DNA of 64,000 nt from Flavobacteriaceae bacterium CRH (GCA_001507425.1 LMAJ01000003.1:406144-470143), one strand, 5' to 3'. Positions 17,788 through 25,671 are shown, counted from the first letter of the stretch. The notes: generated from the letters alone by a model not told the origin. Translations and numbers: made by a program.

Positions 17788-19332
17788 TTATTCTGAAATA
17801 ACATTTCCTTTTTTATCGTAGAAATGGTATTCTAAGTACGTGTAAGCGTCACGAGGTATGATTTTCACCCATTTCTTATGTTCAAAAAACCATTTTGAAC
17901 GTAATGATGGAAAACCTTTACTGAGGTATGCAGCCACAAATGGATGTACATTAAGCACAACACTTTTGTGGATTTTTAAAATTCTTTCTAAATCAGAGTT
18001 GATTCTGTCAATGATTAAAATTGGCGCTTCAATTTCGCCATGTTCATTGTTCGGATCTTCTTCTCTGGTTTTAATGTTAACTTCTGGTCTTACGCGTTGT
18101 CTGGTAATTTGAACCAAGCCAAATTTACTAGGCGGCAAGATTTTATGCTTTGCTTTATCGTCGCTCATTTCTTCTCGCAAGAAGTCGAACAGAACTTTCC
18201 TGTTTTCAGGATTAGACATATCGATAAAATCAACAACGATTATTCCGCCCATATCACGCAAACGAAGTTGTCTGGCAATTTCAGCGGCAGCAATCATATT
18301 TACTTCCATGGCGGTATCTTCCTGATTAGTCGCCTTATTAGAACGGTTTCCGCTGTTTACGTCAATAACGTGAAGAGCTTCAGTGTGTTCAATAATAAGA
18401 TATGCGCCTTTGCTCATCGAAACCGTTCTTCCAAATGAAGTTTTGATTTGTCTCTCTATATTGTATTTCTCGAAAATTGGAGTGTCATTTGATTGATAAA
18501 ACTTAACAATCGATTGTTTTGAAGGTGCAATTTCTTGCAGATATTCCTTCGTTTGGTGGAACAACTCTTCATCATCTATTTGAATACCACTAAAGGTATC
18601 GTTGAATACATCTCTAAGTATTGAGGAAGCTCTGTTAAGTTCTCCTAATACTTTTGATGGATGATGAGCAGTTGGTAATTTTTTACACATTGCAGTCCAT
18701 CTGCCAAGCAGGTTCTGCAAATCTTTTTCTAATTCGGCTACGTTTTTGCCTTCGGCTACTGTGCGAACAATAACACCAAATCCTTTAGGTTTGATCGATA
18801 GAACAAGTTTTTTTAGACGATCCTTTTCCTTTTTGTCTTCTATTTTTTGAGAAATAGAAACGCGGTCAGAAAACGGAACGAGAACAATAAATCTTCCTGC
18901 CAGTGAAAGCTCAGCGCTTATCCTTGGACCTTTGGTAGATATAGGTTCTTTTACAACTTGAACTAAAACAGATTGATTGGCACTTAAAATATCAGTAATG
19001 ATGCCATCTTTGTCAATCTCTTTTTCAAACTGAAAGGTTTTTAGGGAGAAATCTTTTATTTTACCTGCGCTTACAAGTTTTATGAATTTCAGTTGAGAAG
19101 CTAAGTTAGGCCCTAAATCATGATAATGTAAAAAGGCATCTTTTTCGAAACCTACATTTACAAAAGCAGCATTAAGTCCGGCAACTGGTTTTCGTATTTT
19201 GGCAATAAAAATATCACCAACCTGAAAGTTGCTTTTCTCTTCTTCTTTGTGTAATTCAATTAGTTTTCCATCTTTTAATAAGGCAAAATCTACGGCTTCA
19301 GAACTAGATCTAATGATTAATTCTTTATTCAC
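17788..19332 (-). CDS. rng: Ribonuclease E/G family protein (RNase G type)
   Basis: 514 residues. RNase E/G enzymes are 5'-monophosphate-sensitive endoribonucleases acting in rRNA maturation and mRNA decay. The protein has an S1-like RNA-binding region (about 37-125), then the catalytic domain with the two magnesium-binding aspartates in VIDVNSG (D324) and VVDFIDM (D368). It ends soon after the small domain and lacks a long RNase E scaffold tail, hence RNase G type. The start is GTG at 19332. A repeat-rich spacer of about 300 bp and a terminator separate it from the small gene and HU upstream, so it probably has its own promoter. Confidence 0.93.
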   Translation of the reverse strand: MNKELIIRSSSEAVDFALLKDGKLIELHKEEEKSNFQVGDIFIAKIRKPVAGLNAAFVNVGFEKDAFLHYHDLGPNLASQLKFIKLVSAGKIKDFSLKTFQFEKEIDKDGIITDILSANQSVLVQVVKEPISTKGPRISAELSLAGRFIVLVPFSDRVSISQKIEDKKEKDRLKKLVLSIKPKGFGVIVRTVAEGKNVAELEKDLQNLLGRWTAMCKKLPTAHHPSKVLGELNRASSILRDVFNDTFSGIQIDDEELFHQTKEYLQEIAPSKQSIVKFYQSNDTPIFEKYNIERQIKTSFGRTVSMSKGAYLIIEHTEALHVIDVNSGNRSNKATNQEDTAMEVNMIAAAEIARQLRLRDMGGIIVVDFIDMSNPENRKVLFDFLREEMSDDKAKHKILPPSKFGLVQITRQRVRPEVNIKTREEDPNNEHGEIEAPILIIDRINSDLERILKIHKSVVLNVHPFVAAYLSKGFPSLRSKWFFEHKKWVKIIPRDAYTYLEYHFYDKKGNVISE

Positions 19333-19397
19333 ACTGTAAATTTTTATCTGTTTTTTCAGAAAATAGAATATAGAGAGAAGAGTATAGACTTTTAAAA

Positions 19398-19600
19398 ATC
19401 TAAAATCTAAAATCTAAGATCTAAAATCTTATCTACAGATGGATTAAACAATATTTTAACAGGTATTGAACCCGGGAGGGAAAGTTAAAATCTCAAATTT
19501 TTAAATTCCAAATTCCAATTGAAATCGATTTTGACTTCTTAATTTTTGGATTTTGGATTTTATTTTTTGGAATTTTTGAAATTTCCCAAATTTCAATGAA
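19398..19600. repeat. Low-complexity repeats in the spacer upstream of rng
   Basis: Four tandem 7-bp units ATCTAAA, one with a single change, occupy 19398-19425. From about 19488 to 19600 there are A/T-rich inverted motifs built from AAATTCCAAATTCC and the reverse GGAATTT/GGATTTT, the same word family as the hairpins at 31680 and 48976. The 296-bp spacer from 19333 to 19628 contains no gene that I can support. Confidence 0.5.
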
Positions 19601-19611
19601 CGTTTAAAAAG

Positions 19612-19638
19612 AAAAAAGTAGTTTAAAACTACTTTTTC
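19612..19638 (-). terminator. Intrinsic terminator overlapping the 30-codon gene
   Basis: Arms AAAAAGTAG and CTACTTTTT around a TTTAAAA loop, with a further T-rich tail on the minus strand. The stop codon of the small basic gene lies inside the stem. Confidence 0.65.
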
Positions 19639-19721
19639 TTTTTGTGACGGTTAGCTCTCGCTCTTTTCTTTCTTTTGTGAGTAGCTACCTTATGTCTCTT
19701 TCTTTTTTTACCACTTGGCAT
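19629..19721 (-). CDS. 30-residue, extremely basic protein; probable ribosome-associated protein
   Basis: ATG at 19721 to TAG at 19629 encodes 30 residues beginning MPSGKKRKRHKVATHK. More than half of them are Lys, Arg or His, and there are no acidic residues. I recall near-identical short proteins conserved across Bacteroidota, usually unannotated. The size and charge are those of the smallest ribosomal proteins. It could be the Flavobacterium-specific ribosomal protein bL38 reported from the F. johnsoniae ribosome structure, but I cannot verify the sequence match. It starts 28 bp after the HU stop on the same strand, so the two genes are likely co-transcribed, and a hairpin terminator overlaps its end. 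Confidence 0.75.
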   Translation of the reverse strand: MPSGKKRKRHKVATHKRKKRARANRHKKKK

Positions 19722-19749
19722 ATCGTGTCGATTTTATGATTAATTAATA

Positions 19750-20040
19750 TTATTTTGCTTCGTTATTCGTTTTAACTCCTTCTACAAATACTTTTGCAGG
19801 TTTAAAAGCAGGAATGTTGTGTGCAGGAATTTTGATAGTGGTGTTTTTAGAAATGTTTCTTCCTGTTTTTTCAGCTCTAGTTTTTACGATGAAACTACCA
19901 AAACCTCTTAGGTAAACATTGTCTCCAGTTTCCAATGAAGTTTTAACTTCTTCCATAAAAGTTTCTACTGTTGCTTGAACATCTCCTTTTTCAAGACCTA
20001 ATTTCTCTGAAATTTTCGCTACGATATCTGCTTTCGTCAT
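19750..20040 (-). CDS. HU family DNA-binding protein
   Basis: A 96-residue histone-like nucleoid protein. It has the HU/IHF fold signature: helical dimerisation half (MTKADIVAKISEKLGL...VQATVETFMEEVKTSL), then GDNVYLRGFGSF, and the DNA-bending arm with the conserved Pro in NIPAFKPAKVF. A longer frame opens 18 codons upstream, but its extra residues run into the promoter. The ATG at 20040 gives the standard N-terminus. It is probably co-transcribed with the 30-residue basic gene downstream. The promoter at 20092-20123 matches the Bacteroidota consensus well, in keeping with an abundant protein. Confidence 0.95.
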   Translation of the reverse strand: MTKADIVAKISEKLGLEKGDVQATVETFMEEVKTSLETGDNVYLRGFGSFIVKTRAEKTGRNISKNTTIKIPAHNIPAFKPAKVFVEGVKTNNEAK

Positions 20041-20091
20041 TTTCTTTCCTATTTTATTTTTTATAAATGATGTACTATTTTTTTGAGTTTG

Positions 20092-20123
20092 CAAATATAG
20101 GAATTAAAAAAATAATTAATCAA
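20092..20123 (-). promoter_or_regulatory. Consensus promoter of the HU gene
   Basis: On the minus strand a TTG (20121-20123) is followed after 21 bases by TATATTTG (20092-20099), fitting the published Bacteroidota consensus TTG-N17-23-TAnnTTTG. The gene start lies about 50 bases downstream. Confidence 0.75.
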
Positions 20124-20156
20124 GCTAATTCGTTAAATTTTAATTACATAAACATT

Positions 20157-20164
20157 TACTTTTG
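20157..20164 (+). promoter_or_regulatory. TAnnTTTG promoter box of mutY
   Basis: TACTTTTG lies 18 bases before the ATG at 20183. It overlaps the TTG at 20162 that would begin a longer frame, which argues for the ATG as the real start. Confidence 0.55.
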
Positions 20165-20182
20165 TTTTCTAAGTATTTTACT

Positions 20183-21229
20183 ATGGATTTTCATAACATA
20201 TTGGTAAATTGGTATTTACAAAACAAGCGTGATTTGCCTTGGCGAAATACGGTCAATCCCTACCACATTTGGCTCTCAGAAATTATGCTGCAGCAAACAA
20301 GAGTTGCGCAGGGAATGCCTTATTTTTTTGCTTTTACAAAGGAATTTCCTACTGTATTTGATTTGGCAAATGCCTCAGAAGAGCAAGTTTTGAAACTTTG
20401 GCAGGGTTTGGGGTATTATTCTCGTGCCAGAAATTTGCATAAAACAGCTCAATATGTCGCAAATGAGCTTGGTGGAGTTTTTCCTCCTGCTTATAAAGAG
20501 CTGCTTAAATTAAAAGGTGTTGGAGAATATACAGCTGCTGCAATTGCTTCTTTTTCTTATAATGAAGCCGTTCCTGTTGTTGATGGAAATGTTTTTAGGG
20601 TTCTTTCACGATATTTTGGCATCGAATCTGATATTATGTTGCCGGCGACCAAAAAAGAATTTACAGAACTGGCTTTTGAGCTAATGCCAAAAGATAACCC
20701 TGCCATTTTTAATCAGGCTATAATGGAATTTGGCGCTTTGCAATGTGTTCCTAAAAGTCCTAATTGCAAAATATGTGTTTTTAATGACAGTTGTGTGGCA
20801 CTTCAAAAAAAGAAAGTAGATGTTTTGCCTGTTAAATCTAAAAAAGTAAAAGTCACCAATCGATTTTTTAATTATTTGATTTTAGAAGATTTTCTGGGCA
20901 ATACTTTAATTCAGAAAAGAACAGCAAAAGGGATCTGGCATAATTTGTACGAATTTCCTCTTCTTGAAACAGAAAAAATTGTTGATTTCGATTTTGTTTC
21001 AAATCAGGTTCAAAATATTATTTTTCCTTCCTATACTATATTAGGTATAGAAGAATGTAGCGGAGCAACCGTAATTCATAAGCTTTCGCACCAACATCTT
21101 CATATTCAGTTTTGGAAGGTTAAGATCAAAGAAATAATTGAAAATGGATTGATTACCAGTGATTTAAAAATATTTCCGTTTCCAATTGTAATTTATAATT
21201 TTATTGAAAAGCAAGAATTAAATTGCTAA
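20183..21229 (+). CDS. mutY: A/G-specific adenine DNA glycosylase
   Basis: 348 residues. MutY removes adenine mispaired with 8-oxoguanine in base-excision repair. The helix-hairpin-helix glycosylase domain includes catalytic E33 (SEIMLQQT), the hairpin LKGVGEYTAAAI (109-120) and catalytic D134 (PVVDGNVFRV). The iron-sulfur loop has cysteines 188, 195, 198 and 204 (C-x6-C-x2-C-x5-C). A C-terminal NUDIX-like recognition domain follows (about 225-345). ATG at 20183 is chosen over a TTG seven codons upstream, which lies in the promoter box. It is divergent from the HU gene; ssb follows after 38 bp with its own promoter box. Confidence 0.96.
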   Translation: MDFHNILVNWYLQNKRDLPWRNTVNPYHIWLSEIMLQQTRVAQGMPYFFAFTKEFPTVFDLANASEEQVLKLWQGLGYYSRARNLHKTAQYVANELGGVFPPAYKELLKLKGVGEYTAAAIASFSYNEAVPVVDGNVFRVLSRYFGIESDIMLPATKKEFTELAFELMPKDNPAIFNQAIMEFGALQCVPKSPNCKICVFNDSCVALQKKKVDVLPVKSKKVKVTNRFFNYLILEDFLGNTLIQKRTAKGIWHNLYEFPLLETEKIVDFDFVSNQVQNIIFPSYTILGIEECSGATVIHKLSHQHLHIQFWKVKIKEIIENGLITSDLKIFPFPIVIYNFIEKQELNC

Positions 21230-21236
21230 AAAAATG

Positions 21237-21244
21237 TATCTTTG
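21237..21244 (+). promoter_or_regulatory. TAnnTTTG promoter box of ssb
   Basis: TATCTTTG starts eight bases after the mutY stop and 31 bases before the ssb ATG, giving a leader of roughly 17 bases. Confidence 0.55.
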
Positions 21245-21267
21245 GGATAAATACCACAAATGAAATT

Positions 21268-21708
21268 ATGAACGGAACATTAAATAAGGTAATGTTAATT
21301 GGCCATTTAGGTGATGATGTGAAGATGCATTATTTTGATGGAGGCAACTGTATAGGACGGTTTCAGTTAGCAACAAACGAGGTGTATATTAATAAAACAA
21401 CCAACGAAAAAATAACATCAACTGAATGGCATAATTTAGTGGTGCGGAATAAGGCTGCTGAAATTTGCGAGAAATATCTTTCTAAAGGAGATAAGATTTA
21501 TGTTGAAGGTCGCATAAAATCACGTCAATGGCAAGCAGAAGACGGGACTACTAAATATACAACAGAAATTCAGGTTACGGAGTTTACTTTCTTGACAACC
21601 AAAAAAGAAACAGCAAATCATAGACAAAATCACGATTCAGAATCCGCAAAAAACACTAACTTTGATGCGACTAACGAAGGCTTGCCAGTAAATGATTTGC
21701 CTTTTTGA
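21268..21708 (+). CDS. ssb: Single-stranded DNA-binding protein
   Basis: 146 residues. SSB coats single-stranded DNA during replication and repair. It starts with the OB-fold motif NKVMLIGHLGDD and continues with ATNEVY, TEWHNLVVRNKAAE and YVEGRIKSRQW. The acidic C-terminal tip ends NDLPF, matching the partner-binding DDIPF tail of bacterial SSBs. A longer frame starting at TTG 21223 overlaps mutY and adds no conserved sequence, so ATG 21268 is used. gldE begins 24 bp downstream on the same strand. Confidence 0.95.
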   Translation: MNGTLNKVMLIGHLGDDVKMHYFDGGNCIGRFQLATNEVYINKTTNEKITSTEWHNLVVRNKAAEICEKYLSKGDKIYVEGRIKSRQWQAEDGTTKYTTEIQVTEFTFLTTKKETANHRQNHDSESAKNTNFDATNEGLPVNDLPF

Positions 21709-21731
21709 TTGTTTAACTAATCTTTTTTAAT

Positions 21732-23027
21732 TTGGACCCGGAGCCCAGTTTATTTTTATCTTCTAATTTAGACATCAATTTAATTATTGGTTTTGTCGGA
21801 ATATTTGTTTTACTTTTCTTATCGGCAATTGTTTCAGGTGCCGAAGTTGCACTTTTTTCTTTATCACAAAAAGATATCGACGATACATTACAGGAAAACC
21901 ATTCAAAAGGAAAAATCATTTCCAATCTTTTAGATAAACCCAAAAAACTCTTAGCTACATTATTAGTAGCTAATAATTTTTTAAGCATTGGCGTTGTTAT
22001 ATTGTTCTCTTTTATAGGACGAAATATTTTTGCCGGTGTAAGTTCTCCCGTTTTCAAATTTATTTTAGAAGTTACCCTGGTAACATTCCTGATTTTATTG
22101 TTTGGAGAAGTTTTGCCTAAAGTTTACGCAAGCAGAAACAATATTAAATTTGCAAAATGGGTTGCATACCCAATTGCATTTTTAGATACATTACTATCGC
22201 CAATAAGTTTGCCTATGCGCCGTGTTACGCTATATTTGCATAATAAACTGGGCAAACAAAAAAATAACTTTTCTATAAATCAACTTTCGCAGGCGCTAGA
22301 ACTTACAGATTCTGAAGGAACATCGAGCGAAGAACAAAAAATATTAGAAGGAATTGTTTCTTTTGGAAACACAGATACAAAGCAGGTTATGAGTCCGAGG
22401 ATTGATATTTTTGCATTAGAAATATCAGAAACATTTGCAGGGATTTATCCTAAAATAATTGAAAAAGGATTTTCAAGAATTCCTGTTTATCGTGATAATA
22501 TAGATCAGATAGAAGGCGTTTTATTTGTTAAAGATTTATTGCCGCATATTGATAAAAAAGAATTTGACTGGACATCTTTAATCAGAGAAGCATTTTTTGT
22601 TCCGGAAAATAAAAAGTTAGACAATTTACTGAAGGATTTTCAGAGTCTTAAAAGCCATTTGGCCATTGTAGTTGATGAATATGGCGGAACATCAGGTTTG
22701 GTTTCTTTAGAAGATGTTATCGAAGAAATTGTGGGAGATATTAGCGATGAGTTTGACGATGAAAATTTGAATTACTCTCAAATAGACGAGAAGAATTTTC
22801 TTTTTGAAGGTAAAATAAACATGAAAGATTTTTACAGAATTGTAGATGTCAATGAAGATATATTTGAATCTCATAAAGGTGAAGCCGAAACATTAGCCGG
22901 TTTTATTTTAGAGATTCTGGGTAATTTCCCTAAAAAAGATCAAAAAATAGCGTTCGAAAATTGTGTGTTTACCATAGAAACTGTCGATAAAAAACGTGTA
23001 AAACAAATAAAAGTAACATTAGAATAA
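21732..23027 (+). CDS. gldE: Gliding motility-associated protein GldE
   Basis: 431 residues. A CNNM/CorC-type membrane protein: four N-terminal transmembrane segments (DUF21, about 17-150), two CBS domains (about 205-335, including SRIPVYRDN and VVDEYGGTSGLVSLEDVIEEIVGDI) and a C-terminal CorC/HlyC domain (about 345-430). GldE was identified with GldD in F. johnsoniae gliding and is thought to work with it at the cytoplasmic membrane; the mechanism is unclear. The start is TTG at 21732, giving MDPEPSLFLSS. gldD follows after one base, so the two are translationally linked. Confidence 0.93.
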   Translation: MDPEPSLFLSSNLDINLIIGFVGIFVLLFLSAIVSGAEVALFSLSQKDIDDTLQENHSKGKIISNLLDKPKKLLATLLVANNFLSIGVVILFSFIGRNIFAGVSSPVFKFILEVTLVTFLILLFGEVLPKVYASRNNIKFAKWVAYPIAFLDTLLSPISLPMRRVTLYLHNKLGKQKNNFSINQLSQALELTDSEGTSSEEQKILEGIVSFGNTDTKQVMSPRIDIFALEISETFAGIYPKIIEKGFSRIPVYRDNIDQIEGVLFVKDLLPHIDKKEFDWTSLIREAFFVPENKKLDNLLKDFQSLKSHLAIVVDEYGGTSGLVSLEDVIEEIVGDISDEFDDENLNYSQIDEKNFLFEGKINMKDFYRIVDVNEDIFESHKGEAETLAGFILEILGNFPKKDQKIAFENCVFTIETVDKKRVKQIKVTLE

Positions 23028-23028
23028 A

Positions 23029-23589
23029 ATGTTTAAAAGAATAATTTCAGTAGCAACAATTTTATTAACCTTAACTGTTGTAAGTTGTAAAGATGATGTG
23101 TTGCCTAAACCATCAGGTTTTTTGCGTTTAGATTATCCGGAGGCAGAATATGTAAATTTTGAAAACAATTGCCCCTTTACTTTTGAAATGAATGAAGCAG
23201 CAATTATTAAAGGAGAAAAAGATTGTGGTTTTGCAATTACTTATCCAAAAATGAAAGCCACAATTTACCTGACTTATAAACCGGTAAATAATGATATTGA
23301 GAAATTACTTAAAGATGCTCAAAAACTAACTTACGAGCATGTTATAAAAGCAGATGACATATTAGAACAACCGTATTTAAACCCGCAAAAAAAGGTTTAC
23401 GGAATGTTTTATCAAGTTGACGGAAACGCTGCTACAAACTCGCAATTTTACGTTACAGACAGTACGAAACATTTTATAACAGGATCAGTTTATTTTTATG
23501 CCAAACCTAATTTTGATTCGATTATGCCGGCAGCGAGTTATATTAAAAATGATATGCAGCGACTTATGGAAACTTTAAAGTGGAAATAA
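23029..23589 (+). CDS. gldD: Gliding motility lipoprotein GldD
   Basis: 186 residues, with lipoprotein signal ending VVSC (C20). The mature part carries the GldD signature PKPSGFLRLDYPEAEY, followed by NCPFTFE and the YFYAKPNFDSIMPAASYIKNDM region. GldD is required for gliding and chitin use in F. johnsoniae, both linked to type IX secretion; its biochemical role is unknown. The gldE-gldD order is the same as in F. johnsoniae. A strong bidirectional terminator follows. Confidence 0.95.
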   Translation: MFKRIISVATILLTLTVVSCKDDVLPKPSGFLRLDYPEAEYVNFENNCPFTFEMNEAAIIKGEKDCGFAITYPKMKATIYLTYKPVNNDIEKLLKDAQKLTYEHVIKADDILEQPYLNPQKKVYGMFYQVDGNAATNSQFYVTDSTKHFITGSVYFYAKPNFDSIMPAASYIKNDMQRLMETLKWK

Positions 23590-23607
23590 TTAAAATAGAA
23601 AAGACAT

Positions 23608-23643
23608 AAAAAAAGCGTTCATAATTAAATGAACGCTTTTTTT
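23608..23643. terminator. Bidirectional intrinsic terminator
   Basis: A perfect 15-bp stem (AAAAAAAGCGTTCAT with ATGAACGCTTTTTTT) around a 6-base loop, with A and T runs in the arms. It lies between gldD (+) and the HMA gene (-). Confidence 0.9.
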
Positions 23644-23662
23644 ATGTTTTGAATCGTTTCGG

Positions 23663-24040
23663 TTACGATTTCATATTCGAAACTTTATATGTTTTTCCGT
23701 CTCCCGTTTCCTGAACAACTTTAGTCAGGTTTTCAGGATTTTGAACCGTTTTGTCAAATGTTACAGTTGCTGTTTTTTTGTCAAAATCAACAGCAGCTTT
23801 TTCTACACCTTCAAGATCTGTTAATTCCTGTTCGATCGTTTTGGCACAACCTACAGCGCAAGTCATTCCGTCTATTGTAAAACTTGCAGTCTGCACATTT
23901 TCAGCAGCAATTGGCTTGTGTTCTTTCTTAATACTTGCTTCCGCAGTTGTTGGAGTTAAAGTTTCGACTGTATTTTTCTTGCAGCTTACAAATACTAAAC
24001 TTGCTATTGCTAACGATGCTATGATTTTTGTAAATTTCAT
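23663..24040 (-). CDS. Heavy-metal-associated (HMA) domain lipoprotein
   Basis: 125 residues. The lipoprotein signal ends VFVSC (C20). After a Thr/Glu-rich spacer the HMA ferredoxin-like domain spans about 51-122. The metal site reads GMTCAVGC (C61, C65), spaced CxxxC rather than the usual CxxC of copper chaperones. The rest of the domain is normal (AVDFDKKTATVTFD). A periplasmic metal-binding or metal-transfer role is likely. The spacing variant recurs in Bacteroidota proteins that I recall, so metal preference should not be assumed. No P-type ATPase is next to it. TAATTTTG at 24078-24085 is a plausible promoter box. Confidence 0.85.
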   Translation of the reverse strand: MKFTKIIASLAIASLVFVSCKKNTVETLTPTTAEASIKKEHKPIAAENVQTASFTIDGMTCAVGCAKTIEQELTDLEGVEKAAVDFDKKTATVTFDKTVQNPENLTKVVQETGDGKTYKVSNMKS

Positions 24041-24077
24041 TATATCTGAGTTTTAAGATTGTTCATGATGATGTTCG

Positions 24078-24085
24078 CAAAATTA
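24078..24085 (-). promoter_or_regulatory. TAnnTTTG promoter box of the HMA gene
   Basis: The minus strand reads TAATTTTG, 38 bases upstream of the ATG at 24040. Confidence 0.45.
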
Positions 24086-24144
24086 ATAAAAAACCGAAGG
24101 CTAGTTCATAAATTTATTACAAATTTGCAGTTAAAATTCTTTTT

Positions 24145-25011
24145 ATGGATGCAAAACAATTGAAGTGGTTTTATTTATTCTTGCTTTCGCTGATTTGGGG
24201 AAGTTCTTTTATTTTAATTAAAAGAGGATTAGTTGGCTTAACGGCAATTCAGGTTGGTTCGCTCCGAATTATTTTTGCCGCCCTCTTTTTATTAATAGTA
24301 GGTTTTTCAAGTTTAAAGAAAATCTCAAAACGTCAATGGAAATTTATTGCGTTAACTTCTGTTTTCGGAACCTTCATTCCTGCTTTCTTTTTTGCTATTG
24401 CCGAAACTGAAGTTGACAGTTCAATCGTAGCGATTTTAAATTCTCTTACGCCTTTAAATACATTGGTTTTAGGGATTGTATTTTTTGGAATCCAGTTTCA
24501 GAAAAGGCAGGTTTTGGGCGTTTTTATTGGGTTGATTGGTTGTATGTTATTGGTTTTTAGCGGAGCTTCAAATCATCCCGGACAAAATTACTATTATGTT
24601 GTTTTAGTCGTAATTGCAACGCTTTGTTATGCGATAAATGTGAATTTAATCAAGAAATATTTATCCGATTTAAATTCTTTAAGCATTACTACGGGAAATT
24701 TTGCCGTTTTGCTTATTCCGGCATTACTTATTCTAAGTACAACAGATTTTTTTCAAAGAATAAATTTAGAAGCAACACAGCATTCCATTTTATTTGTAAT
24801 GATTTTAGGTGTCTTAGGTACCGGAATTGCGAATGTTTTGTTTTTTAAACTGATACAAATGTCTTCTCCTGTATTTGCAACATCGGTAACCTATTTAATT
24901 CCGATAGTCGCTTTTTTCTGGGGATTATTAGATAATGAAATGCTAACGCAGGTTCAGTTTTTTGGAGCTTTTGTTATTTTGATTGGAGTTTATTTATCGG
25001 CTAAGAAATAA
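24145..25011 (+). CDS. DMT superfamily (EamA) transporter
   Basis: 288 residues with ten hydrophobic segments in two EamA repeats (about 8-138 and 150-286), the usual length and topology of drug/metabolite exporters. Family landmarks are WGSSFILIKRGL near the start and the second-repeat end SVTYLIPIVAFFWGLLDNE. The substrate cannot be inferred from sequence; amino acids or metabolites are common in the family. It is divergent from the HMA gene, with a short shared spacer. No terminator is obvious; a repeat-rich region follows. Confidence 0.9.
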   Translation: MDAKQLKWFYLFLLSLIWGSSFILIKRGLVGLTAIQVGSLRIIFAALFLLIVGFSSLKKISKRQWKFIALTSVFGTFIPAFFFAIAETEVDSSIVAILNSLTPLNTLVLGIVFFGIQFQKRQVLGVFIGLIGCMLLVFSGASNHPGQNYYYVVLVVIATLCYAINVNLIKKYLSDLNSLSITTGNFAVLLIPALLILSTTDFFQRINLEATQHSILFVMILGVLGTGIANVLFFKLIQMSSPVFATSVTYLIPIVAFFWGLLDNEMLTQVQFFGAFVILIGVYLSAKK

Positions 25012-25094
25012 AAAATTTTGACAAAGCTTTTGTTGTAGAGTTTTTCATTTCGAAGGATGAGAAATCACATAAGTGTGTATGTTAATTGTGTAGA

Positions 25095-25193
25095 ATGGAT
25101 TAAAATCCATCCCTACAATATGTTTTGTTCCTTCGGAACGCTGCATAAAATTCCGGAGGAATGATTTATTTTGTAGCTAGGGATTTTAATCCC
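25095..25193. repeat. Cluster of four short palindromes in the spacer 25012-25288
   Basis: ATGGATTAAAATCCAT (25095-25110), GTTCCTTCGGAAC (25127-25139), TTCCGGAGGAA (25151-25161) and GGGATTTTAATCCC (25180-25193) occur within 100 bp. The first and last have related cores (GGATT/AATCC). This resembles repeat elements in Flavobacterium spacers. No coding frame is supported in 25012-25288. Confidence 0.55.
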
Positions 25194-25288
25194 TTGAAGA
25201 AATCAGGAATTGATTTTTATCATTGAAATAGAAATTACATGCTTCGTGTAAATATATAATTTGTAGTAATTTTCTTTTATTTTTTTGA

Positions 25289-25296
25289 TATCTTTG
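25289..25296 (+). promoter_or_regulatory. TAnnTTTG promoter box upstream of the candidate RNA
   Basis: TATCTTTG is an exact -7 match. Transcription would begin about 35 bases before the outer stem at 25338. A TTG lies at 25261-25263, but the 25-base spacing is slightly long. Confidence 0.5.
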
Positions 25297-25337
25297 AAGT
25301 CCTAAAATGTCAAAAATATGAACTCAAAGAAATTTTG

Positions 25338-25417
25338 CCCGTATAGTATGGTGGCGGTATTGGAAACAACTGTAACGCTTTTGACGGCGTAGGACACCTT
25401 AGCTATGCGGGTTTTTT
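25338..25417 (+). ncRNA. Candidate structured RNA or leader ending in a terminator
   Basis: An outer stem pairs CCCGTATAG (25338-25346) with CTATGCGGG (25403-25411), nine pairs with one G-U, directly followed by six Ts. Inside, GGTG (25350-25353) can pair with CACC (25395-25398). This encloses two small hairpins: TTG-GAAA-CAA (25360-25369) and ACGC/GCGT (25375-25378 with 25387-25390). The region is more GC-rich than its surroundings, has no coding frame, and is preceded by a promoter box. It could be a free-standing small RNA, or an attenuator for the 77-residue gene that starts 21 bases later. It matches no RNA family that I can name with certainty. Confidence 0.45.
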
Positions 25418-25437
25418 ACTTCCTAATCGTCAAAATT

Positions 25438-25671
25438 ATGAGTAACAACACCCTTTCAAAAGAAACAGAATTAAGGCTAAATGATTTTTTTACCAATTCA
25501 ATTGATCCAAAACTTCTTGCAAAAACAATTCGAAAAGTAAATTATATACTTGCTTTGAGTATAATGCGGGATTGCGAAACAATGGAAACCGAAAAAACAA
25601 GTCTTCAGGATGGTTTTTATTGGTTGAATGAATTAGCAGAAATTTTGAATCCATATTTGGATGTTGAATGA
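25438..25671 (+). CDS. Small protein of unknown function (77 aa)
   Basis: ATG at 25438 (MSNNTLSKETELRLND). The protein is predicted to be all helical and cytoplasmic, with no signal peptide or membrane segment and an acidic C-terminus (LNPYLDVE). Recognisable features are KTIRKVNYILALSIMRDCETME and DGFYWLNELAEIL. I have a vague memory of similar short proteins in Flavobacterium but no function. A longer frame starts upstream inside the terminator of the candidate RNA and is rejected. Expression may depend on read-through of that terminator. A 15-bp hairpin follows the stop. Confidence 0.6.
   Translation: MSNNTLSKETELRLNDFFTNSIDPKLLAKTIRKVNYILALSIMRDCETMETEKTSLQDGFYWLNELAEILNPYLDVE

Noticed and set aside
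19398..19425. ATCTAAA tandem repeat as a CRISPR or phase-variation tract
   Set aside because: Units are 7 bp with no spacers, and the tract lies outside any coding frame and away from a recognisable promoter.
20041..20094. Longer HU protein starting 18 codons upstream
   Set aside because: The extension begins in the consensus promoter box and adds residues not found in HU proteins.
25338..25417. Structured segment as a tRNA
   Set aside because: The length is right, but there is no TTCRA loop, anticodon arm or CCA-proximal layout.
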